In this document: piece after piece, positions 1-8,171 of the stretch | Layout of the letters: the number at the start of each line of letters is the position of its first letter | How positions within the stretch are numbered: the stretch's first letter is position 1 | Source: Marinobacter xestospongiae | GTDB taxonomy: Bacteria; Pseudomonadota; Gammaproteobacteria; Pseudomonadales; Oleiphilaceae | NCBI RefSeq assembly: GCF_023156385.1 | Contig: NZ_JAKZAK010000005.1 | Span: 182,020 to 246,019, forward strand | Length of the DNA stretch: 64,000 nucleotides | Direction of reading: 5' to 3' | Program-made: the position numbers and the translations under genes | Notes under the pieces: generated by a model | What the model saw: only the letters and a program-made list of their open reading frames with translations | Told to the model about the DNA's origin: nothing | Database searches by the model: none

Positions 1-35
1 GCCCGTCCGGCGCCCCAGGGAAAGGAGTAAAAAAC

Positions 36-941
36 ATGTACACCGATCCAGCTCACCCGATTGCATTACGTACCCCGTTGGTTCCCAGTTTCCCCATGTC
101 CTCGCCGCAGGGGCCCCGAATCTGGCTGAAGCTCGAAGCATTGCAGCCGTCGGGCTCGTTCAAGCTGCGGGGAATGGCACGCAAGGCGGTTCGGACCAAG
201 GCCCAGGGCGCGACCCTGTTTGTCAGTTCCTCCGGCGGCAATGCCGGCCTGGCGGTGGCCTTTGCCGGCCAGCAGCTCGGGGTGGCGGTCTCGGTGTTCG
301 TGCCTGAGACGACGCCGGCGGCAACGGTGGCGCGGTTGCGTGGCTACGGTGCCGACGTCACGGTAACGGGGCAGTTCTGGCATGACGCTCACGCCAAGGC
401 CCAGGTTGCCGCCGATCAACCGGGGGCGGTAATGTTTCACCCGTTCGATGACCCGGAGATCTGGCCCGGCTACGGCGATATCCTTGCAGAGACTCTGGCC
501 GACGGTGTTACTCCGGATCTGGTGATCTGCAGCGTGGGCGGCGGTGGGCTGATGTCCGGACTGCTGGAAGGGCTGGAGCGGACCGGATTGCAGGATGTGC
601 CGCTGCTGGCGGTGGAGACCGTCGGTGCTGATGCCCTGCACCAGTCAAGATTGGCGGGTGAACAGGTCACCCTGCCCAGTATTACCTCGCGGGCCAAGTC
701 ACTGGCTGCACCGCGAGTGTGTGATCGGGCCTATCAAGCCCTGTCGGAACGCCCGGTGTTTACTGCCACGGTGACGGATGAACAGGCGGAAAACGCCTGC
801 CAGCGCTTTCTCGATGAGCATCGACTGAAAGTCGAGATGGCCTGCGGTGCGGCCCTGGCGGCGGTTTACGATCAGGCCCATGAGCAGATTGCTGCCAGCA
901 ACGACATTCTGGTGGTGGTGTGCGGTGGCGTGAATGATTGA
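36..941 (+). CDS. PLP-dependent L-serine/threonine dehydratase-like protein
   Basis: Fold-type II PLP enzyme (301 aa), probably deaminating serine or threonine to the 2-oxo acid and ammonia. The Schiff-base lysine lies in PSGSFKLRG (about residue 43), the substrate loop is SSSGGNAGLA (about 64–73) and the phosphate-binding glycine loop is SVGGGGL (about 166–172). There is no C-terminal ACT regulatory domain, so it resembles the short catabolic SDS/Cha1 type rather than biosynthetic IlvA. AGGAG precedes the ATG by 8 nt. The window's left edge prevents judging an upstream operon. A second, unrelated Fe–S serine dehydratase lies at 28479–29861. Exact substrate is inferred. Confidence 0.85.
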   Translation: MYTDPAHPIALRTPLVPSFPMSSPQGPRIWLKLEALQPSGSFKLRGMARKAVRTKAQGATLFVSSSGGNAGLAVAFAGQQLGVAVSVFVPETTPAATVARLRGYGADVTVTGQFWHDAHAKAQVAADQPGAVMFHPFDDPEIWPGYGDILAETLADGVTPDLVICSVGGGGLMSGLLEGLERTGLQDVPLLAVETVGADALHQSRLAGEQVTLPSITSRAKSLAAPRVCDRAYQALSERPVFTATVTDEQAENACQRFLDEHRLKVEMACGAALAAVYDQAHEQIAASNDILVVVCGGVND

Positions 942-980
942 TGATCGTTGAGGGCGTCGCGGTAACTGATGTGGTAGTCG

Positions 981-1008
981 AACAGGGGCCCGTGACGGCG
1001 CCCCTGTT
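981..1008. terminator. Hairpin between convergent genes, putative bidirectional terminator
   Basis: Perfect 9-bp inverted repeat AACAGGGGC / GCCCCTGTT with a 10-nt loop, in the 84-nt gap between the convergent dehydratase and alcohol dehydrogenase genes. No long T-run follows, so termination strength is uncertain. Confidence 0.55.
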
Positions 1009-1025
1009 GTCTCAGACGGCTCTAT

Positions 1026-2081
1026 TCAAGCGTCGTTGAGTGACTTCATGTCGATCACAAAACGGTACTTCACGTCGCCTCGTTTCATCCGCTCATAGGC
1101 TTCGTGGATGTTCGCCATGTCCAGCATCTCAATATCGCAGCGGATGTCGTGCTCGGCACAGAAATCCAGCACTTCCTGGGTTTCCGGCATGCCACCGATC
1201 AGCGATCCGGCCAGGACCCGGCGTTTGCCCACCAAGTGGGCGGCGTGGATGGCGTGGTCGATCGGTTCCAGCAAGCCCACGATGATGTGAGTGCCGTCGA
1301 ACTTGAGGCACTGCAGGTAGGGGTTGAAGTCGTGTTGCACGGGGATGGTGTCGAGCATGAAATCGAACTGCTCCCGGGCGGCTTTCATCTGCTCCGGATC
1401 GGTGGAGATGATGACATGATCAGCGCCCTGTTTCCGGGCTTCCTCCACCTTGCCGGCGGAGCGTGTAAACAGGGTCACTTCAGCGCCCAGGGCCTTGGCA
1501 AATTTGACCCCCATGTGGCCCAGACCGCCCATGCCGATAACACCCACCCGATCGCCAGCTTTGACGCCGTAATGCCGCAAGGGGGAATAGGTGGTGATAC
1601 CGGCGCAGAGAATCGGTGCGGCGTTCGCCGGGTCCAGGGTATCGGGGATTCTCACCACGAAGCGCTCACTGGCCACTACCCGGTTCGAATAGCCACCGAA
1701 GGTGACGGTGCCGTCGTGACGGTCGATGCCGTTGTAGGTGCCGGTGGAACCCTCAAGGCAATACTGTTCCAGGCCTGATTCGCAGGCCTCGCATTGGCGG
1801 CAGGAATCCACCAGGCAACCAACTCCCACGATGTCGCCGGGTTGATACTGTCGGACGTCCGCGCCGACGGCGGTGACCCGGCCAACAATCTCATGGCCCG
1901 GAACGACCGGGTAGCGGGTGATGCCCCAGTCGTTCTCAACGAAGTGGATGTCGCTGTGGCAGACACCGCAATAGTCGATCTCAATGGCGACGTCGTCAGG
2001 GCGCAGTTCGCGGCGCTCGAAATCGATGGGAGACAGCCCGGAGGTGGGGCTATGGGCGGCGTAACCTCGTGCTTGTGCCAT
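1026..2081 (-). CDS. Zinc-dependent NAD(P) alcohol dehydrogenase (YahK/CAD type)
   Basis: Medium-chain zinc alcohol dehydrogenase (351 aa) of the YahK/cinnamyl-alcohol branch, likely an aldehyde reductase. Catalytic zinc motif CGVCHSDIHFVENDWG with PVVPGHEIVG is at about 38–70; the structural zinc cysteines are in the CLVDSCRQCEACESGLEQYC segment (about 95–115). The nucleotide fold GVIGMGGLGHMGVKFAKALG is at about 180–200. The frame stays open upstream to 2159, but ATG 2081 is chosen because GAGGAAG sits just before it and the family N-terminus begins there. Transcribed alone towards the hairpin at 981–1008. Confidence 0.9.
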   Translation of the reverse strand: MAQARGYAAHSPTSGLSPIDFERRELRPDDVAIEIDYCGVCHSDIHFVENDWGITRYPVVPGHEIVGRVTAVGADVRQYQPGDIVGVGCLVDSCRQCEACESGLEQYCLEGSTGTYNGIDRHDGTVTFGGYSNRVVASERFVVRIPDTLDPANAAPILCAGITTYSPLRHYGVKAGDRVGVIGMGGLGHMGVKFAKALGAEVTLFTRSAGKVEEARKQGADHVIISTDPEQMKAAREQFDFMLDTIPVQHDFNPYLQCLKFDGTHIIVGLLEPIDHAIHAAHLVGKRRVLAGSLIGGMPETQEVLDFCAEHDIRCDIEMLDMANIHEAYERMKRGDVKYRFVIDMKSLNDA

Positions 2082-2247
2082 GGAAAGACTTCCTCGTATC
2101 AGAAACGATGAATGGTGGACTCGGCACACAGTGTGCGACGAATTGGCCGTTGGAACCATTCATTTTACGAACCATCGGGATCAATGGTGCAGTCCGGAAG
2201 CACGCTGACGTTTGGTTCGGGGAAGTCTGTTCCGGGTGCAGTCTCTG

Positions 2248-3216
2248 CTACAGCCGTAGCAGCGCTGCTCCCCAGGTAAAGCCACCGCCGAAGGCTTCCA
2301 GCAGCACCACGTCGTTGCGCTGGATTCGGCCATCGCGCACAGCGGCATCCAGGGCCAGGGGGATGGATGCCGCAGAGGTATTGCCATGCTGGTCAACCGT
2401 GACAACGACCCGGTCCATCGTCATGTTGAGCTTGCGGGCGGTGGCGGAGATGATGCGGAGGTTGGCCTGGTGCGGGACCAGCCAGTCGATCTCCGATTTG
2501 TCCATGTTGTTGGCTGCCAGGGTCTCATCGACAATCTGGCCGAGGGTGTTGACGGCGATCTTGAAGACCTCGTTGCCCTTCATTTCCACGTAGCCATGAC
2601 CGGCCTTGAACTGGTCTGTGCCATCGGCAATGCCACAGGGAACGTGCAGCAGTTCTTCGTACTGGCCATCGGCGTGCAGGTGGGTGGAGAGAATGCCGGT
2701 CTCTTCACTGGCTTCCAGCACCACGGCACCGGCACCATCGCCAAACAGCACGCAGGTGCCCCGGTCTTCCCAGTTGATGATCCGCGAGAACACCTCGGAG
2801 CCGACCACCAGTGCACGTTTGCTGGTACCGGTGGCGACGAACTTCTCGGCGGTGGCCAGGGCATAGACGAAACCGCTGCATACCGCCTGGATGTCAAAGG
2901 CGGGACAGCCGTGAATGTCCAGCCGACGCTGGAGGATGCAGGCACTGCTGGGGAAAATCTTGTCTGGCGTTGAGGTGGCGAACACGATCAGATCAATATC
3001 GTCTGGTGTCAGACCGGCTGCCTCAATGGCGCGCCGGGCGGCGTGTTCCGCCAGGTCCACCGTGGTCTGGCCGGGCAGGGCAATGTGGCGCTGTTCGATG
3101 CCGGTGCGCTCGCGAATCCACTGGTCGGTGGTGTCGACGGTGCGTTCCAGGTCCTTGTTGGTTACCACATTGTCCGGCAGGTAGGACCCCGTGCCGGTAA
3201 TACGTGCGTAGGTCAT
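2248..3216 (-). CDS. fabH: 3-oxoacyl-ACP synthase III (FabH family)
   Basis: KAS III thiolase-fold enzyme (322 aa), initiating fatty acid synthesis by condensing an acyl-CoA with malonyl-ACP. The Cys-His-Asn triad is visible: AVCSGFVYA (Cys about 114), VPHQANLRI (His) and [11 protein letters not shown] (Asn). The C-terminus [14 protein letters not shown] is typical. ATG 3216 is preferred over the upstream in-frame ATG at 3300 because [14 protein letters not shown] is the normal N-terminus; the ribosome-binding site is weak. It stands alone, outside a fab cluster, so it may be a second FabH paralogue with a different primer preference (inference). Confidence 0.9.
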   Translation of the reverse strand: MTYARITGTGSYLPDNVVTNKDLERTVDTTDQWIRERTGIEQRHIALPGQTTVDLAEHAARRAIEAAGLTPDDIDLIVFATSTPDKIFPSSACILQRRLDIHGCPAFDIQAVCSGFVYALATAEKFVATGTSKRALVVGSEVFSRIINWEDRGTCVLFGDGAGAVVLEASEETGILSTHLHADGQYEELLHVPCGIADGTDQFKAGHGYVEMKGNEVFKIAVNTLGQIVDETLAANNMDKSEIDWLVPHQANLRIISATARKLNMTMDRVVVTVDQHGNTSAASIPLALDAAVRDGRIQRNDVVLLEAFGGGFTWGAALLRL

Positions 3217-3357
3217 GCAAGCGTGATCCGGGATGGCAATGAATGGGTGTTGCGGGACGCATTGCGTGGTGCTGGTTAGCGTCCCTATGTATTTCCCCAT
3301 CCTATACCGGCGGCTTGCTGGACCGTTATTAGCTCTTTGTTGTAAGCGGGCGGCTCC

Positions 3358-3834
3358 TTAGGCCTCGGCGGTGTAGAACAGGCGCTCGATTTCGGCATCC
3401 GACAGCGCCAGCACATCCGACTCGAGCTGCTCCAGATGCTTGAGGATCACCTGGGAGACTGCCTCGAGATCGGCAAAGCGGGCGCGGGCCTTTTCGGTGC
3501 GGGCGTTCTTCTGGGTTGAGCTGCGCCCCAGCAGGCGGCCAAAGAAGCCCGGGCTGGCCCGGTTGTCATCGTCAAACAGCAGTTTGAAGATCTCCATATA
3601 CATGTCGTGGAGGTTCAGGTGAGGCTGCTCAATGTTGCGGTAGCTCTCAAGCCCTGTTAACGCGGCGCCGGCGCCGTAGTACCAGCGACCGAACCGGCAG
3701 TCGGTGCCAACGACGGGTACGTGATCTTTCAGCACCTCCATGCCGGAGATCAGGGCACTGGCGTATCGTACCCAGCGGATGTGGCCCTGGCGGGCAGCCC
3801 TCAGCTCCTGGACGATGACGGTTTTCTGGTTCAT
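3358..3834 (-). CDS. Stand-alone CZB (chemoreceptor zinc-binding) domain protein
   Basis: 158-aa soluble protein built around a CZB domain: an N-terminal His (GHIRWVRYAS, about 18), the signature CRFGRWYYGAG (about 46–56) and the downstream HLNLHDMY (about 76–83) provide the expected 3His/1Cys zinc ligands. CZB domains usually end chemoreceptors or diguanylate cyclases such as DgcZ and sense zinc or hypochlorite. Here there is no output domain, so it may act in trans. The C-terminal half is charged and probably helical. Start ATG 3834 is set by AAGGA 9 nt upstream. Partner unknown. Confidence 0.75.
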   Translation of the reverse strand: MNQKTVIVQELRAARQGHIRWVRYASALISGMEVLKDHVPVVGTDCRFGRWYYGAGAALTGLESYRNIEQPHLNLHDMYMEIFKLLFDDDNRASPGFFGRLLGRSSTQKNARTEKARARFADLEAVSQVILKHLEQLESDVLALSDAEIERLFYTAEA

Positions 3835-4011
3835 GGAGTGATCCTTTTGTTGTAAAGCGGCAAGCCGGTTCAAACGGCTCCGGCAATCTATCGACGGACT
3901 GTGTCAGCCTCAAGACAGCGGAACAGGAAGCCACAAAAAAGTAATAATCAGTTACGTTTAGTCGCTGTTGTTGGATCGTTGTTGAGATTAGCTGAGGGGA
4001 GGCTGGGAGCG

Positions 4012-4039
4012 TTGTCTTTCAGGCAAAAGGTGGTACTAT
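4012..4039 (+). promoter_or_regulatory. Candidate sigma-70 promoter for the trpS leader
   Basis: TTGTCT (4012–4017) and TACTAT (4034–4039) with a 16-bp spacer. Transcription would start near 4046, almost on the leader-peptide ATG at 4048, so the mRNA would be leaderless or nearly so. A promoter further upstream is possible. Confidence 0.45.
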
Positions 4040-4047
4040 CTGCCGCC

Positions 4048-4119
4048 ATGAATACACGGACCCCATTCGTTTCTTCCCAGTTTTCGTGGTGGCGCGGCTC
4101 TCTCCCAGGGCGGTGCTGA
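4048..4119 (+). CDS. Putative trpS leader peptide with tandem Trp codons
   Basis: 23-codon open frame (MNTRTPFVSS... ...SWWRGSLPGRC) ending 85 nt before trpS. Tryptophan is the rarest residue, yet codons 14–15 (4087–4092) are adjacent TGGs, as in trpL of E. coli. The stop codon lies at the 5' arm of a predicted antisequestering stem. There is no well-placed Shine-Dalgarno: AAAGGTGG ends 14 nt upstream, so translation may be leaderless, or begin at an in-frame GTG at 4030. Proposed role: ribosome stalling here during Trp-tRNA shortage controls trpS translation (inference). Confidence 0.6.
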   Translation: MNTRTPFVSSQFSWWRGSLPGRC

Positions 4120-4202
4120 ATCCTTGTGTTCGAACCGCCGGCAGGCGGTCCTCTGAATCTGATCAGCGATTGCCTCCGGCGAAACCCAGTTTCAGGAGGC
4201 AA
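4108..4202 (+). promoter_or_regulatory. Putative translational attenuator sequestering the trpS ribosome-binding site
   Basis: OFF stem: TTGCCTCC (4170–4177) pairs perfectly with GGAGGCAA (4195–4202), which contains the trpS Shine-Dalgarno; inside it GAAAC/GTTTC (4181–4185/4189–4193) adds 5 bp. ON alternative: 4108–4122, just after the Trp codons and overlapping the leader stop, can pair with 4161–4175 (GGGC with GCCT, GCTGAATC with GATCAGC, one bulge), which would occupy the sequestering strand. A further hairpin ACCGCC-GGCA-GGCGGT (4134–4149) lies between. Pairings were found by eye. Confidence 0.55.
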
Positions 4203-4204
4203 CC

Positions 4205-5245
4205 ATGCAGGAAAATCCCACCCCGGCTGACAGCAGCCAGCGCCAGACCGTTCTTACCGGCGATCGTCCCACCGGCCAGCTTCACCTCGGCCACTTCATC
4301 GGGTCTCTGCGTCAGCGGGTCCGGCTTCAGGACGAGTGCAACCAGACCATCCTGGTGGCCAACCTTCAGGGTCTGACCGATAACGCCAATGATCCCGGCA
4401 AGATCGCCTCCAACATCCTGGAAGTGGTTGCGGATTACCTGGCGGTGGGCATCGACCCGGCCAAGACCACCATCTGCCTGCAGTCCGAACTGCCGGCGTT
4501 GGCGGAGCTGACCATGTACTACTCCAATCTGGTGACCATCAGCCGGCTTGAGCGCAATCCCACGGTGAAGAGTGAGATCCAGAGCCGGGCCTTCGGCCGG
4601 TCCATTCCGGCGGGTTTCCTGACCTATCCCATCAGCCAGGCGGCCGACATCACCGCGTTCGACGCCACCCTGGTGCCCGTGGGGGATGACCAGCTGCCGA
4701 TGATCGAGCAGACCAACGAAGTGGTGCGCAAGGTCAACAGTGTGGCCGGCAAAGATGTGCTGGTGGAATGCAAACCGCTGCTGAGCAACGTGTCCCGCCT
4801 GCCGAGCGTGGATGGCAAGGGCAAGATGTCCAAGTCCGCCGGCAACACCATCATGCTGGATTCCACCGACAAGGAGATCAGCAAGGCGGTGAAAGCCATG
4901 TACACCGATCCCAACCACCTCACCATCGACTCGCCAGGGCAGGTTGAGGGCAACGTGGTCTTTACCTATCTGGACGCGTTTCACCCAGACCCGGCCTACA
5001 TAGCCGAACTCAAGGCGCACTATCAGCGTGGTGGTCTCGGCGATGGCCATACCAAGAAGATCCTGGAGGAGTGTCTGCAGGAGCTGATTCGTCCGATTCG
5101 TGAACAACGCCAGATCTACGCAGCTGACAAGGCCCAGTTGCTGGCCATTCTCAAAGAGGGCACCGAGCGGGCCCGGGAGGTCACGGGGCGGACGCTGGAT
5201 CGGGTTAAAGCAGGCTTCGGTCTGGACCTGTTTCAGCGCGGATAA
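4205..5245 (+). CDS. trpS: Tryptophanyl-tRNA synthetase
   Basis: Class I aminoacyl-tRNA synthetase (346 aa) charging tRNA-Trp. The HIGH-like motif is TGQLHLGHFIGS (about 23–34) and the KMSKS loop is GKGKMSKSAGN (about 207–217). The internal ELPALAELTMYYSNLVTISRLERNPT and GDDQLPMIEQTNEVVRK segments are typical of TrpRS. AGGAGG lies 5 nt before ATG 4205 and is buried in the predicted hairpin at 4170–4202. Expression is therefore likely tuned to Trp-tRNA supply by the leader peptide at 4048–4119. A crotonase gene follows after 144 nt. Confidence 0.95.
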   Translation: MQENPTPADSSQRQTVLTGDRPTGQLHLGHFIGSLRQRVRLQDECNQTILVANLQGLTDNANDPGKIASNILEVVADYLAVGIDPAKTTICLQSELPALAELTMYYSNLVTISRLERNPTVKSEIQSRAFGRSIPAGFLTYPISQAADITAFDATLVPVGDDQLPMIEQTNEVVRKVNSVAGKDVLVECKPLLSNVSRLPSVDGKGKMSKSAGNTIMLDSTDKEISKAVKAMYTDPNHLTIDSPGQVEGNVVFTYLDAFHPDPAYIAELKAHYQRGGLGDGHTKKILEECLQELIRPIREQRQIYAADKAQLLAILKEGTERAREVTGRTLDRVKAGFGLDLFQRG

Positions 5246-5389
5246 AACCGGTCCTGATGCGGCAAGATCCCGGAAAATCGGTGATTTTGCCGTTATCTGA
5301 CGGTAGACTGTGGCCTCCGCCGGCCCCGCCCGGCGACCCATTTCACAGGCCGTAGGCCGATAAAAGGCATGACAAGGGGAGAGAACCCG

Positions 5390-6085
5390 GTGACACAACT
5401 CGTTGACTACCAGCTGGCGGACGGCATCGCCACCATCACCATCACCAACGGCAAGGCGAACGCCCTCAGCCACGAGGTGTTTGAGGCACTGAACCAGGCG
5501 CTGGATCAGGCGGAGCAGGACAAGGCCGTGGTGATCCTGGCCGGTCAGGCTGGCATTTTCTCCGGCGGTTATGACCTCAAGGAAATGCAGAAGGGCCCCA
5601 AGGAGGCCGCCGCCCTGGTGAACGTTGGGTCCACGTTCACTCGCCGTCTGTCAGCGTTCCCGCTGCCAGTGATCGCGGCCTGCGGTGGCCATGCCATCGC
5701 CAAGGGTGCCTTTATCCTGTTGTCGGTGGACTATCGGCTGGGTGTGGAAGGCCCGTTCAAGCTGGGTCTGAACGAAGTGGCCATTGGCATGACCATGCAC
5801 CACGCCGGCATTGAGATTGCCCGCCATCGCCTGACTCCGGCGCATTTCCACCGTTCGGTGATGAATGCGGAGATTTTCGATCCACAAGGCGCTGTACAAG
5901 CCGGCTTCCTGGACCGGGTGGTTCCGGCGGATCAGCTGATGGAGCAAGCTCAGGCAACCGCTGCCCAGTTCCGCCAACTGAACCTCAAGGCCCATGGCCA
6001 GACCAAACTCAAGGCCCGCGCTGGCTACCTGGAAACTCTGGACAACGCCATTGCCCAGGACAACAAACATCTTGGCCTGATGTAA
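5390..6085 (+). CDS. Enoyl-CoA hydratase/isomerase (crotonase) family protein
   Basis: Crotonase-fold protein (231 aa) expected to act on an acyl-CoA thioester. The oxyanion-hole segments are GIFSGGYDLKEM (about 54–65) and ACGGHAIAKGAF (about 95–106). The usual catalytic glutamates are not clear, and the family includes hydratases, isomerases and inactive relatives, so the reaction is not assigned. GTG 5390 is preferred over ATG 5369 because AAGGGGAG lies 8 nt before it and the fold starts directly with VTQLVDYQLADG. Confidence 0.85.
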   Translation: MTQLVDYQLADGIATITITNGKANALSHEVFEALNQALDQAEQDKAVVILAGQAGIFSGGYDLKEMQKGPKEAAALVNVGSTFTRRLSAFPLPVIAACGGHAIAKGAFILLSVDYRLGVEGPFKLGLNEVAIGMTMHHAGIEIARHRLTPAHFHRSVMNAEIFDPQGAVQAGFLDRVVPADQLMEQAQATAAQFRQLNLKAHGQTKLKARAGYLETLDNAIAQDNKHLGLM

Positions 6086-6126
6086 GCCCGCAACGCGTCG
6101 GGCGCTAGGCTAGTTGCCCGATTTCC

Positions 6127-6363
6127 CTACAGCGAGTCGATGGCGCAGAACACCGGCTCGCTGCTGATGACCCTGACCCCCTTCGGTCCGGTGCTCAGCA
6201 GCCGCTGTTCGTCCTGGGCCTGCTCCAGTTGCCAGCGCATGCTGCCGGCCTGCTCCAGGCATTGAACAATATGCCTGACCGCCTCCCGGGCGGCCGGGGT
6301 ATCGGTCTGAAAGTGTCCTAGAAAGACCTCGTTGTGCCAGATCGCCAGGCGATAATGGTGCAT
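6127..6363 (-). CDS. Small hypothetical protein at the end of the yggS operon
   Basis: 78-aa soluble protein beginning MHHYRLAIWHNEVFLGHF and ending EPVFCAIDSL; not recognised. ATG 6363 follows a strong AGGAGGGAG, and only 10 nt separate it from the amidotransferase stop, so it is probably the third gene of the yggS–amidotransferase unit. The composition is ordinary for this genome. No transmembrane segment or signal peptide is visible. Confidence 0.65.
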   Translation of the reverse strand: MHHYRLAIWHNEVFLGHFQTDTPAAREAVRHIVQCLEQAGSMRWQLEQAQDEQRLLSTGPKGVRVISSEPVFCAIDSL

Positions 6364-6373
6364 GTTCTCCCTC

Positions 6374-7117
6374 CTAGACGGCAGTGGTGGTTCTGGGTAA
6401 TGGCGTGTGGCGGACCGTCGCTGGCTCCAGCTGGTCAAGCCAGTCCCCGATAACCTGGCGACCTGCCGCTGGCAGCGCATGAACTGCCTTGTGCGCCTGG
6501 CGGCGCAGGCTGCACGGATCGATTCCGGCACTGGCCAGCTCGGCACAATGGCCCACCAGCCAGCGTTCCATCAGCCCGACATCTGCCTCCAGATGGAATT
6601 GCAGCCCTAACACCTGCCGTCCAATCGCGAAGGCCTGGTTGATGGCCGTGCGAGTGTGGGCCAGCCGGGTACCGCCGGGTGGAATGTCGAACTGGTCGCC
6701 GTGCCAGTGCAGTACCGGCAGGCCCTCCAGTGCTGCCAGTGGGGAGCGTCGGCCCTGCCGGGTAAGGGTCAGGGTGGCGAACCCAATCTCTTTCTCTGGC
6801 ATGGCGTACACGCTGCTTCCCAGCGCCCGGGCAATAAGCTGCGCGCCCAGGCAGATACCGAGGAGGGGCTTGCCCAGCGCCAGGCGCCGGCGGATCAGTG
6901 CCAGCTCGTCACACAGAAATGGGTACTGGTGATCGTCCATGGCGCCGACCGGCCCGCCCAGCACGACCAGCAGGTCTGCCGCAGCGGGATCAACCTGTGT
7001 CAGATCGTCGGTGGTGGCGTCCAGATACTCGACGCGGTAACCATAATCCGCAAACAGCGGTTCCAGGACACCGAGATCCTCAAACGCCAGGTGTTGTAAT
7101 GCGAGCAGTGATTTCAT
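6374..7117 (-). CDS. Class I glutamine amidotransferase-like protein
   Basis: 247-aa GATase1 domain protein. The nucleophile is in GICLGAQL (Cys about 92) and the His-Glu pair is in LQFHLEAD (about 173–180), with GGPVGAMDD forming the early loop. Such stand-alone domains resemble GuaA-type GATases or gamma-glutamyl hydrolases such as PuuD; the ammonia acceptor or substrate is unknown. The start is ATG 7117, whose A is also the last base of the yggS stop (TGATG), implying translational coupling; an ATG at 7126 has no room for its ribosome-binding site. Confidence 0.85.
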   Translation of the reverse strand: MKSLLALQHLAFEDLGVLEPLFADYGYRVEYLDATTDDLTQVDPAAADLLVVLGGPVGAMDDHQYPFLCDELALIRRRLALGKPLLGICLGAQLIARALGSSVYAMPEKEIGFATLTLTRQGRRSPLAALEGLPVLHWHGDQFDIPPGGTRLAHTRTAINQAFAIGRQVLGLQFHLEADVGLMERWLVGHCAELASAGIDPCSLRRQAHKAVHALPAAGRQVIGDWLDQLEPATVRHTPLPRTTTAV

Positions 7118-7989
7118 CAATGGCATTCCTTTTTAACGGCTGGAGTGGGGGAGAGCGTTGGCCGCTTGGCGGATGTCGCGATGGCTTGGGCAGAGTCTGA
7201 GCTCGGCCAGTAATAGGCGTCGGGCAGGGGGCGGGCACCAAAGATCGCCTGGCCAACCCGAACCACAGTGGCACCTTCTTCAATGGCCAGCTCAAAGTCA
7301 CCGGACATCCCCATGGACAGCTCATCCAGAGCCACATTGGCGGGGGCGTCCTGTCGGAGCTGATCCCGCAGTTGCCTCAATCGGGCGAAGCAGGGGCGTA
7401 CCCGGGCAGGGTCATCACTGAAGATGGCCAGCGTCATCAGCCCCCGCACCCTGAGGGCGCTGTAGCTGGAGAGGGCTCGGATGAAGGCAGCGGTGTCCTG
7501 TGGCGGCAGGCCGTACTTGCTGTCTTCGCCAGAGCTATTGACCTGGACGAACACATCGAGTCCGCGACCTTCCAGTTGCAGACGCCGATCCAGCACTTCG
7601 GCCAGTCGCAGACTGTCGAGCGCCTGGAACTCGGTTGCAAAGCGGGCGACGTGCTTGGCCTTGTTGGTCTGCAGGTGGCCAATAACGGACCATTGCAGAT
7701 CCGGCAGGTCTGACAGGATTTGCGTCTTTCCCAGGGCTTCCTGCACCTTGTTTTCACCAAGCAGGCGACAGCCCGCCTGGTGCGCCAACCGAATCCGGGC
7801 CACATCCACCGTTTTGCTCACCGGCAACAGGCGAACGCTGCCAGGGTCGCGACCACTGCGTGCACAGGCGCTGGCCATGCGCTGGCGGACCTGGTCCAGG
7901 TTGTAGCGCATTTGCGCCAGGGTTTTTGCCTTGGGGTATGGCTCGGTGTCAGGAGCTGGCTGGCTTCTTTGGGTACATCGTACGGTCAT
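7117..7989 (-). CDS. yggS: YggS-family PLP homeostasis protein
   Basis: PLPBP/YggS family (290 aa), a non-catalytic PLP-binding alanine-racemase-like barrel that buffers vitamin B6 and amino-acid pools. The PLP lysine is in LLPVSKTVD, followed by GENKVQEAL, SVIGHLQTNKAKH and the signature LSMGMSGDFELAIEEGATVVRVGQAIFG. The N-terminus (about 25 residues before MRYNLDQV) is longer than in E. coli; ATG 7989 is supported by AGGAAA about 10 nt upstream. First gene of a three-gene unit and divergent from a PLP-binding MocR regulator, so B6-responsive control is likely (inference). Confidence 0.92.
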   Translation of the reverse strand: MTVRCTQRSQPAPDTEPYPKAKTLAQMRYNLDQVRQRMASACARSGRDPGSVRLLPVSKTVDVARIRLAHQAGCRLLGENKVQEALGKTQILSDLPDLQWSVIGHLQTNKAKHVARFATEFQALDSLRLAEVLDRRLQLEGRGLDVFVQVNSSGEDSKYGLPPQDTAAFIRALSSYSALRVRGLMTLAIFSDDPARVRPCFARLRQLRDQLRQDAPANVALDELSMGMSGDFELAIEEGATVVRVGQAIFGARPLPDAYYWPSSDSAQAIATSAKRPTLSPTPAVKKECH

Positions 7990-8074
7990 GGCGGCGTGTT
8001 TCCTGCTTGATCTGGGATCTGAGGCGGTTTGACTTTTAAACTGCAAACTCTTAACCGCCGACAGAGTACCTCTG

Positions 8075-8125
8075 TATCTGGACCATAATTAACATCCAGT
8101 TTTAATATCCTTCATGGTCCAGATA
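8075..8125. promoter_or_regulatory. 12-bp inverted repeat, likely MocR operator
   Basis: TATCTGGACCAT (8075–8086) and ATGGTCCAGATA (8114–8125) are perfect inverted repeats separated by 27 bp, within the AT-rich gap between yggS and the MocR gene. The CTGGAC core resembles half-sites reported for TauR-type MocR proteins. The arrangement suits a regulator controlling itself and the yggS operon. Confidence 0.65.
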
Positions 8126-8171
8126 GCGAATCAGAGTCATAATTGAGGCTCTCTCCACAGGACATCCGCTC

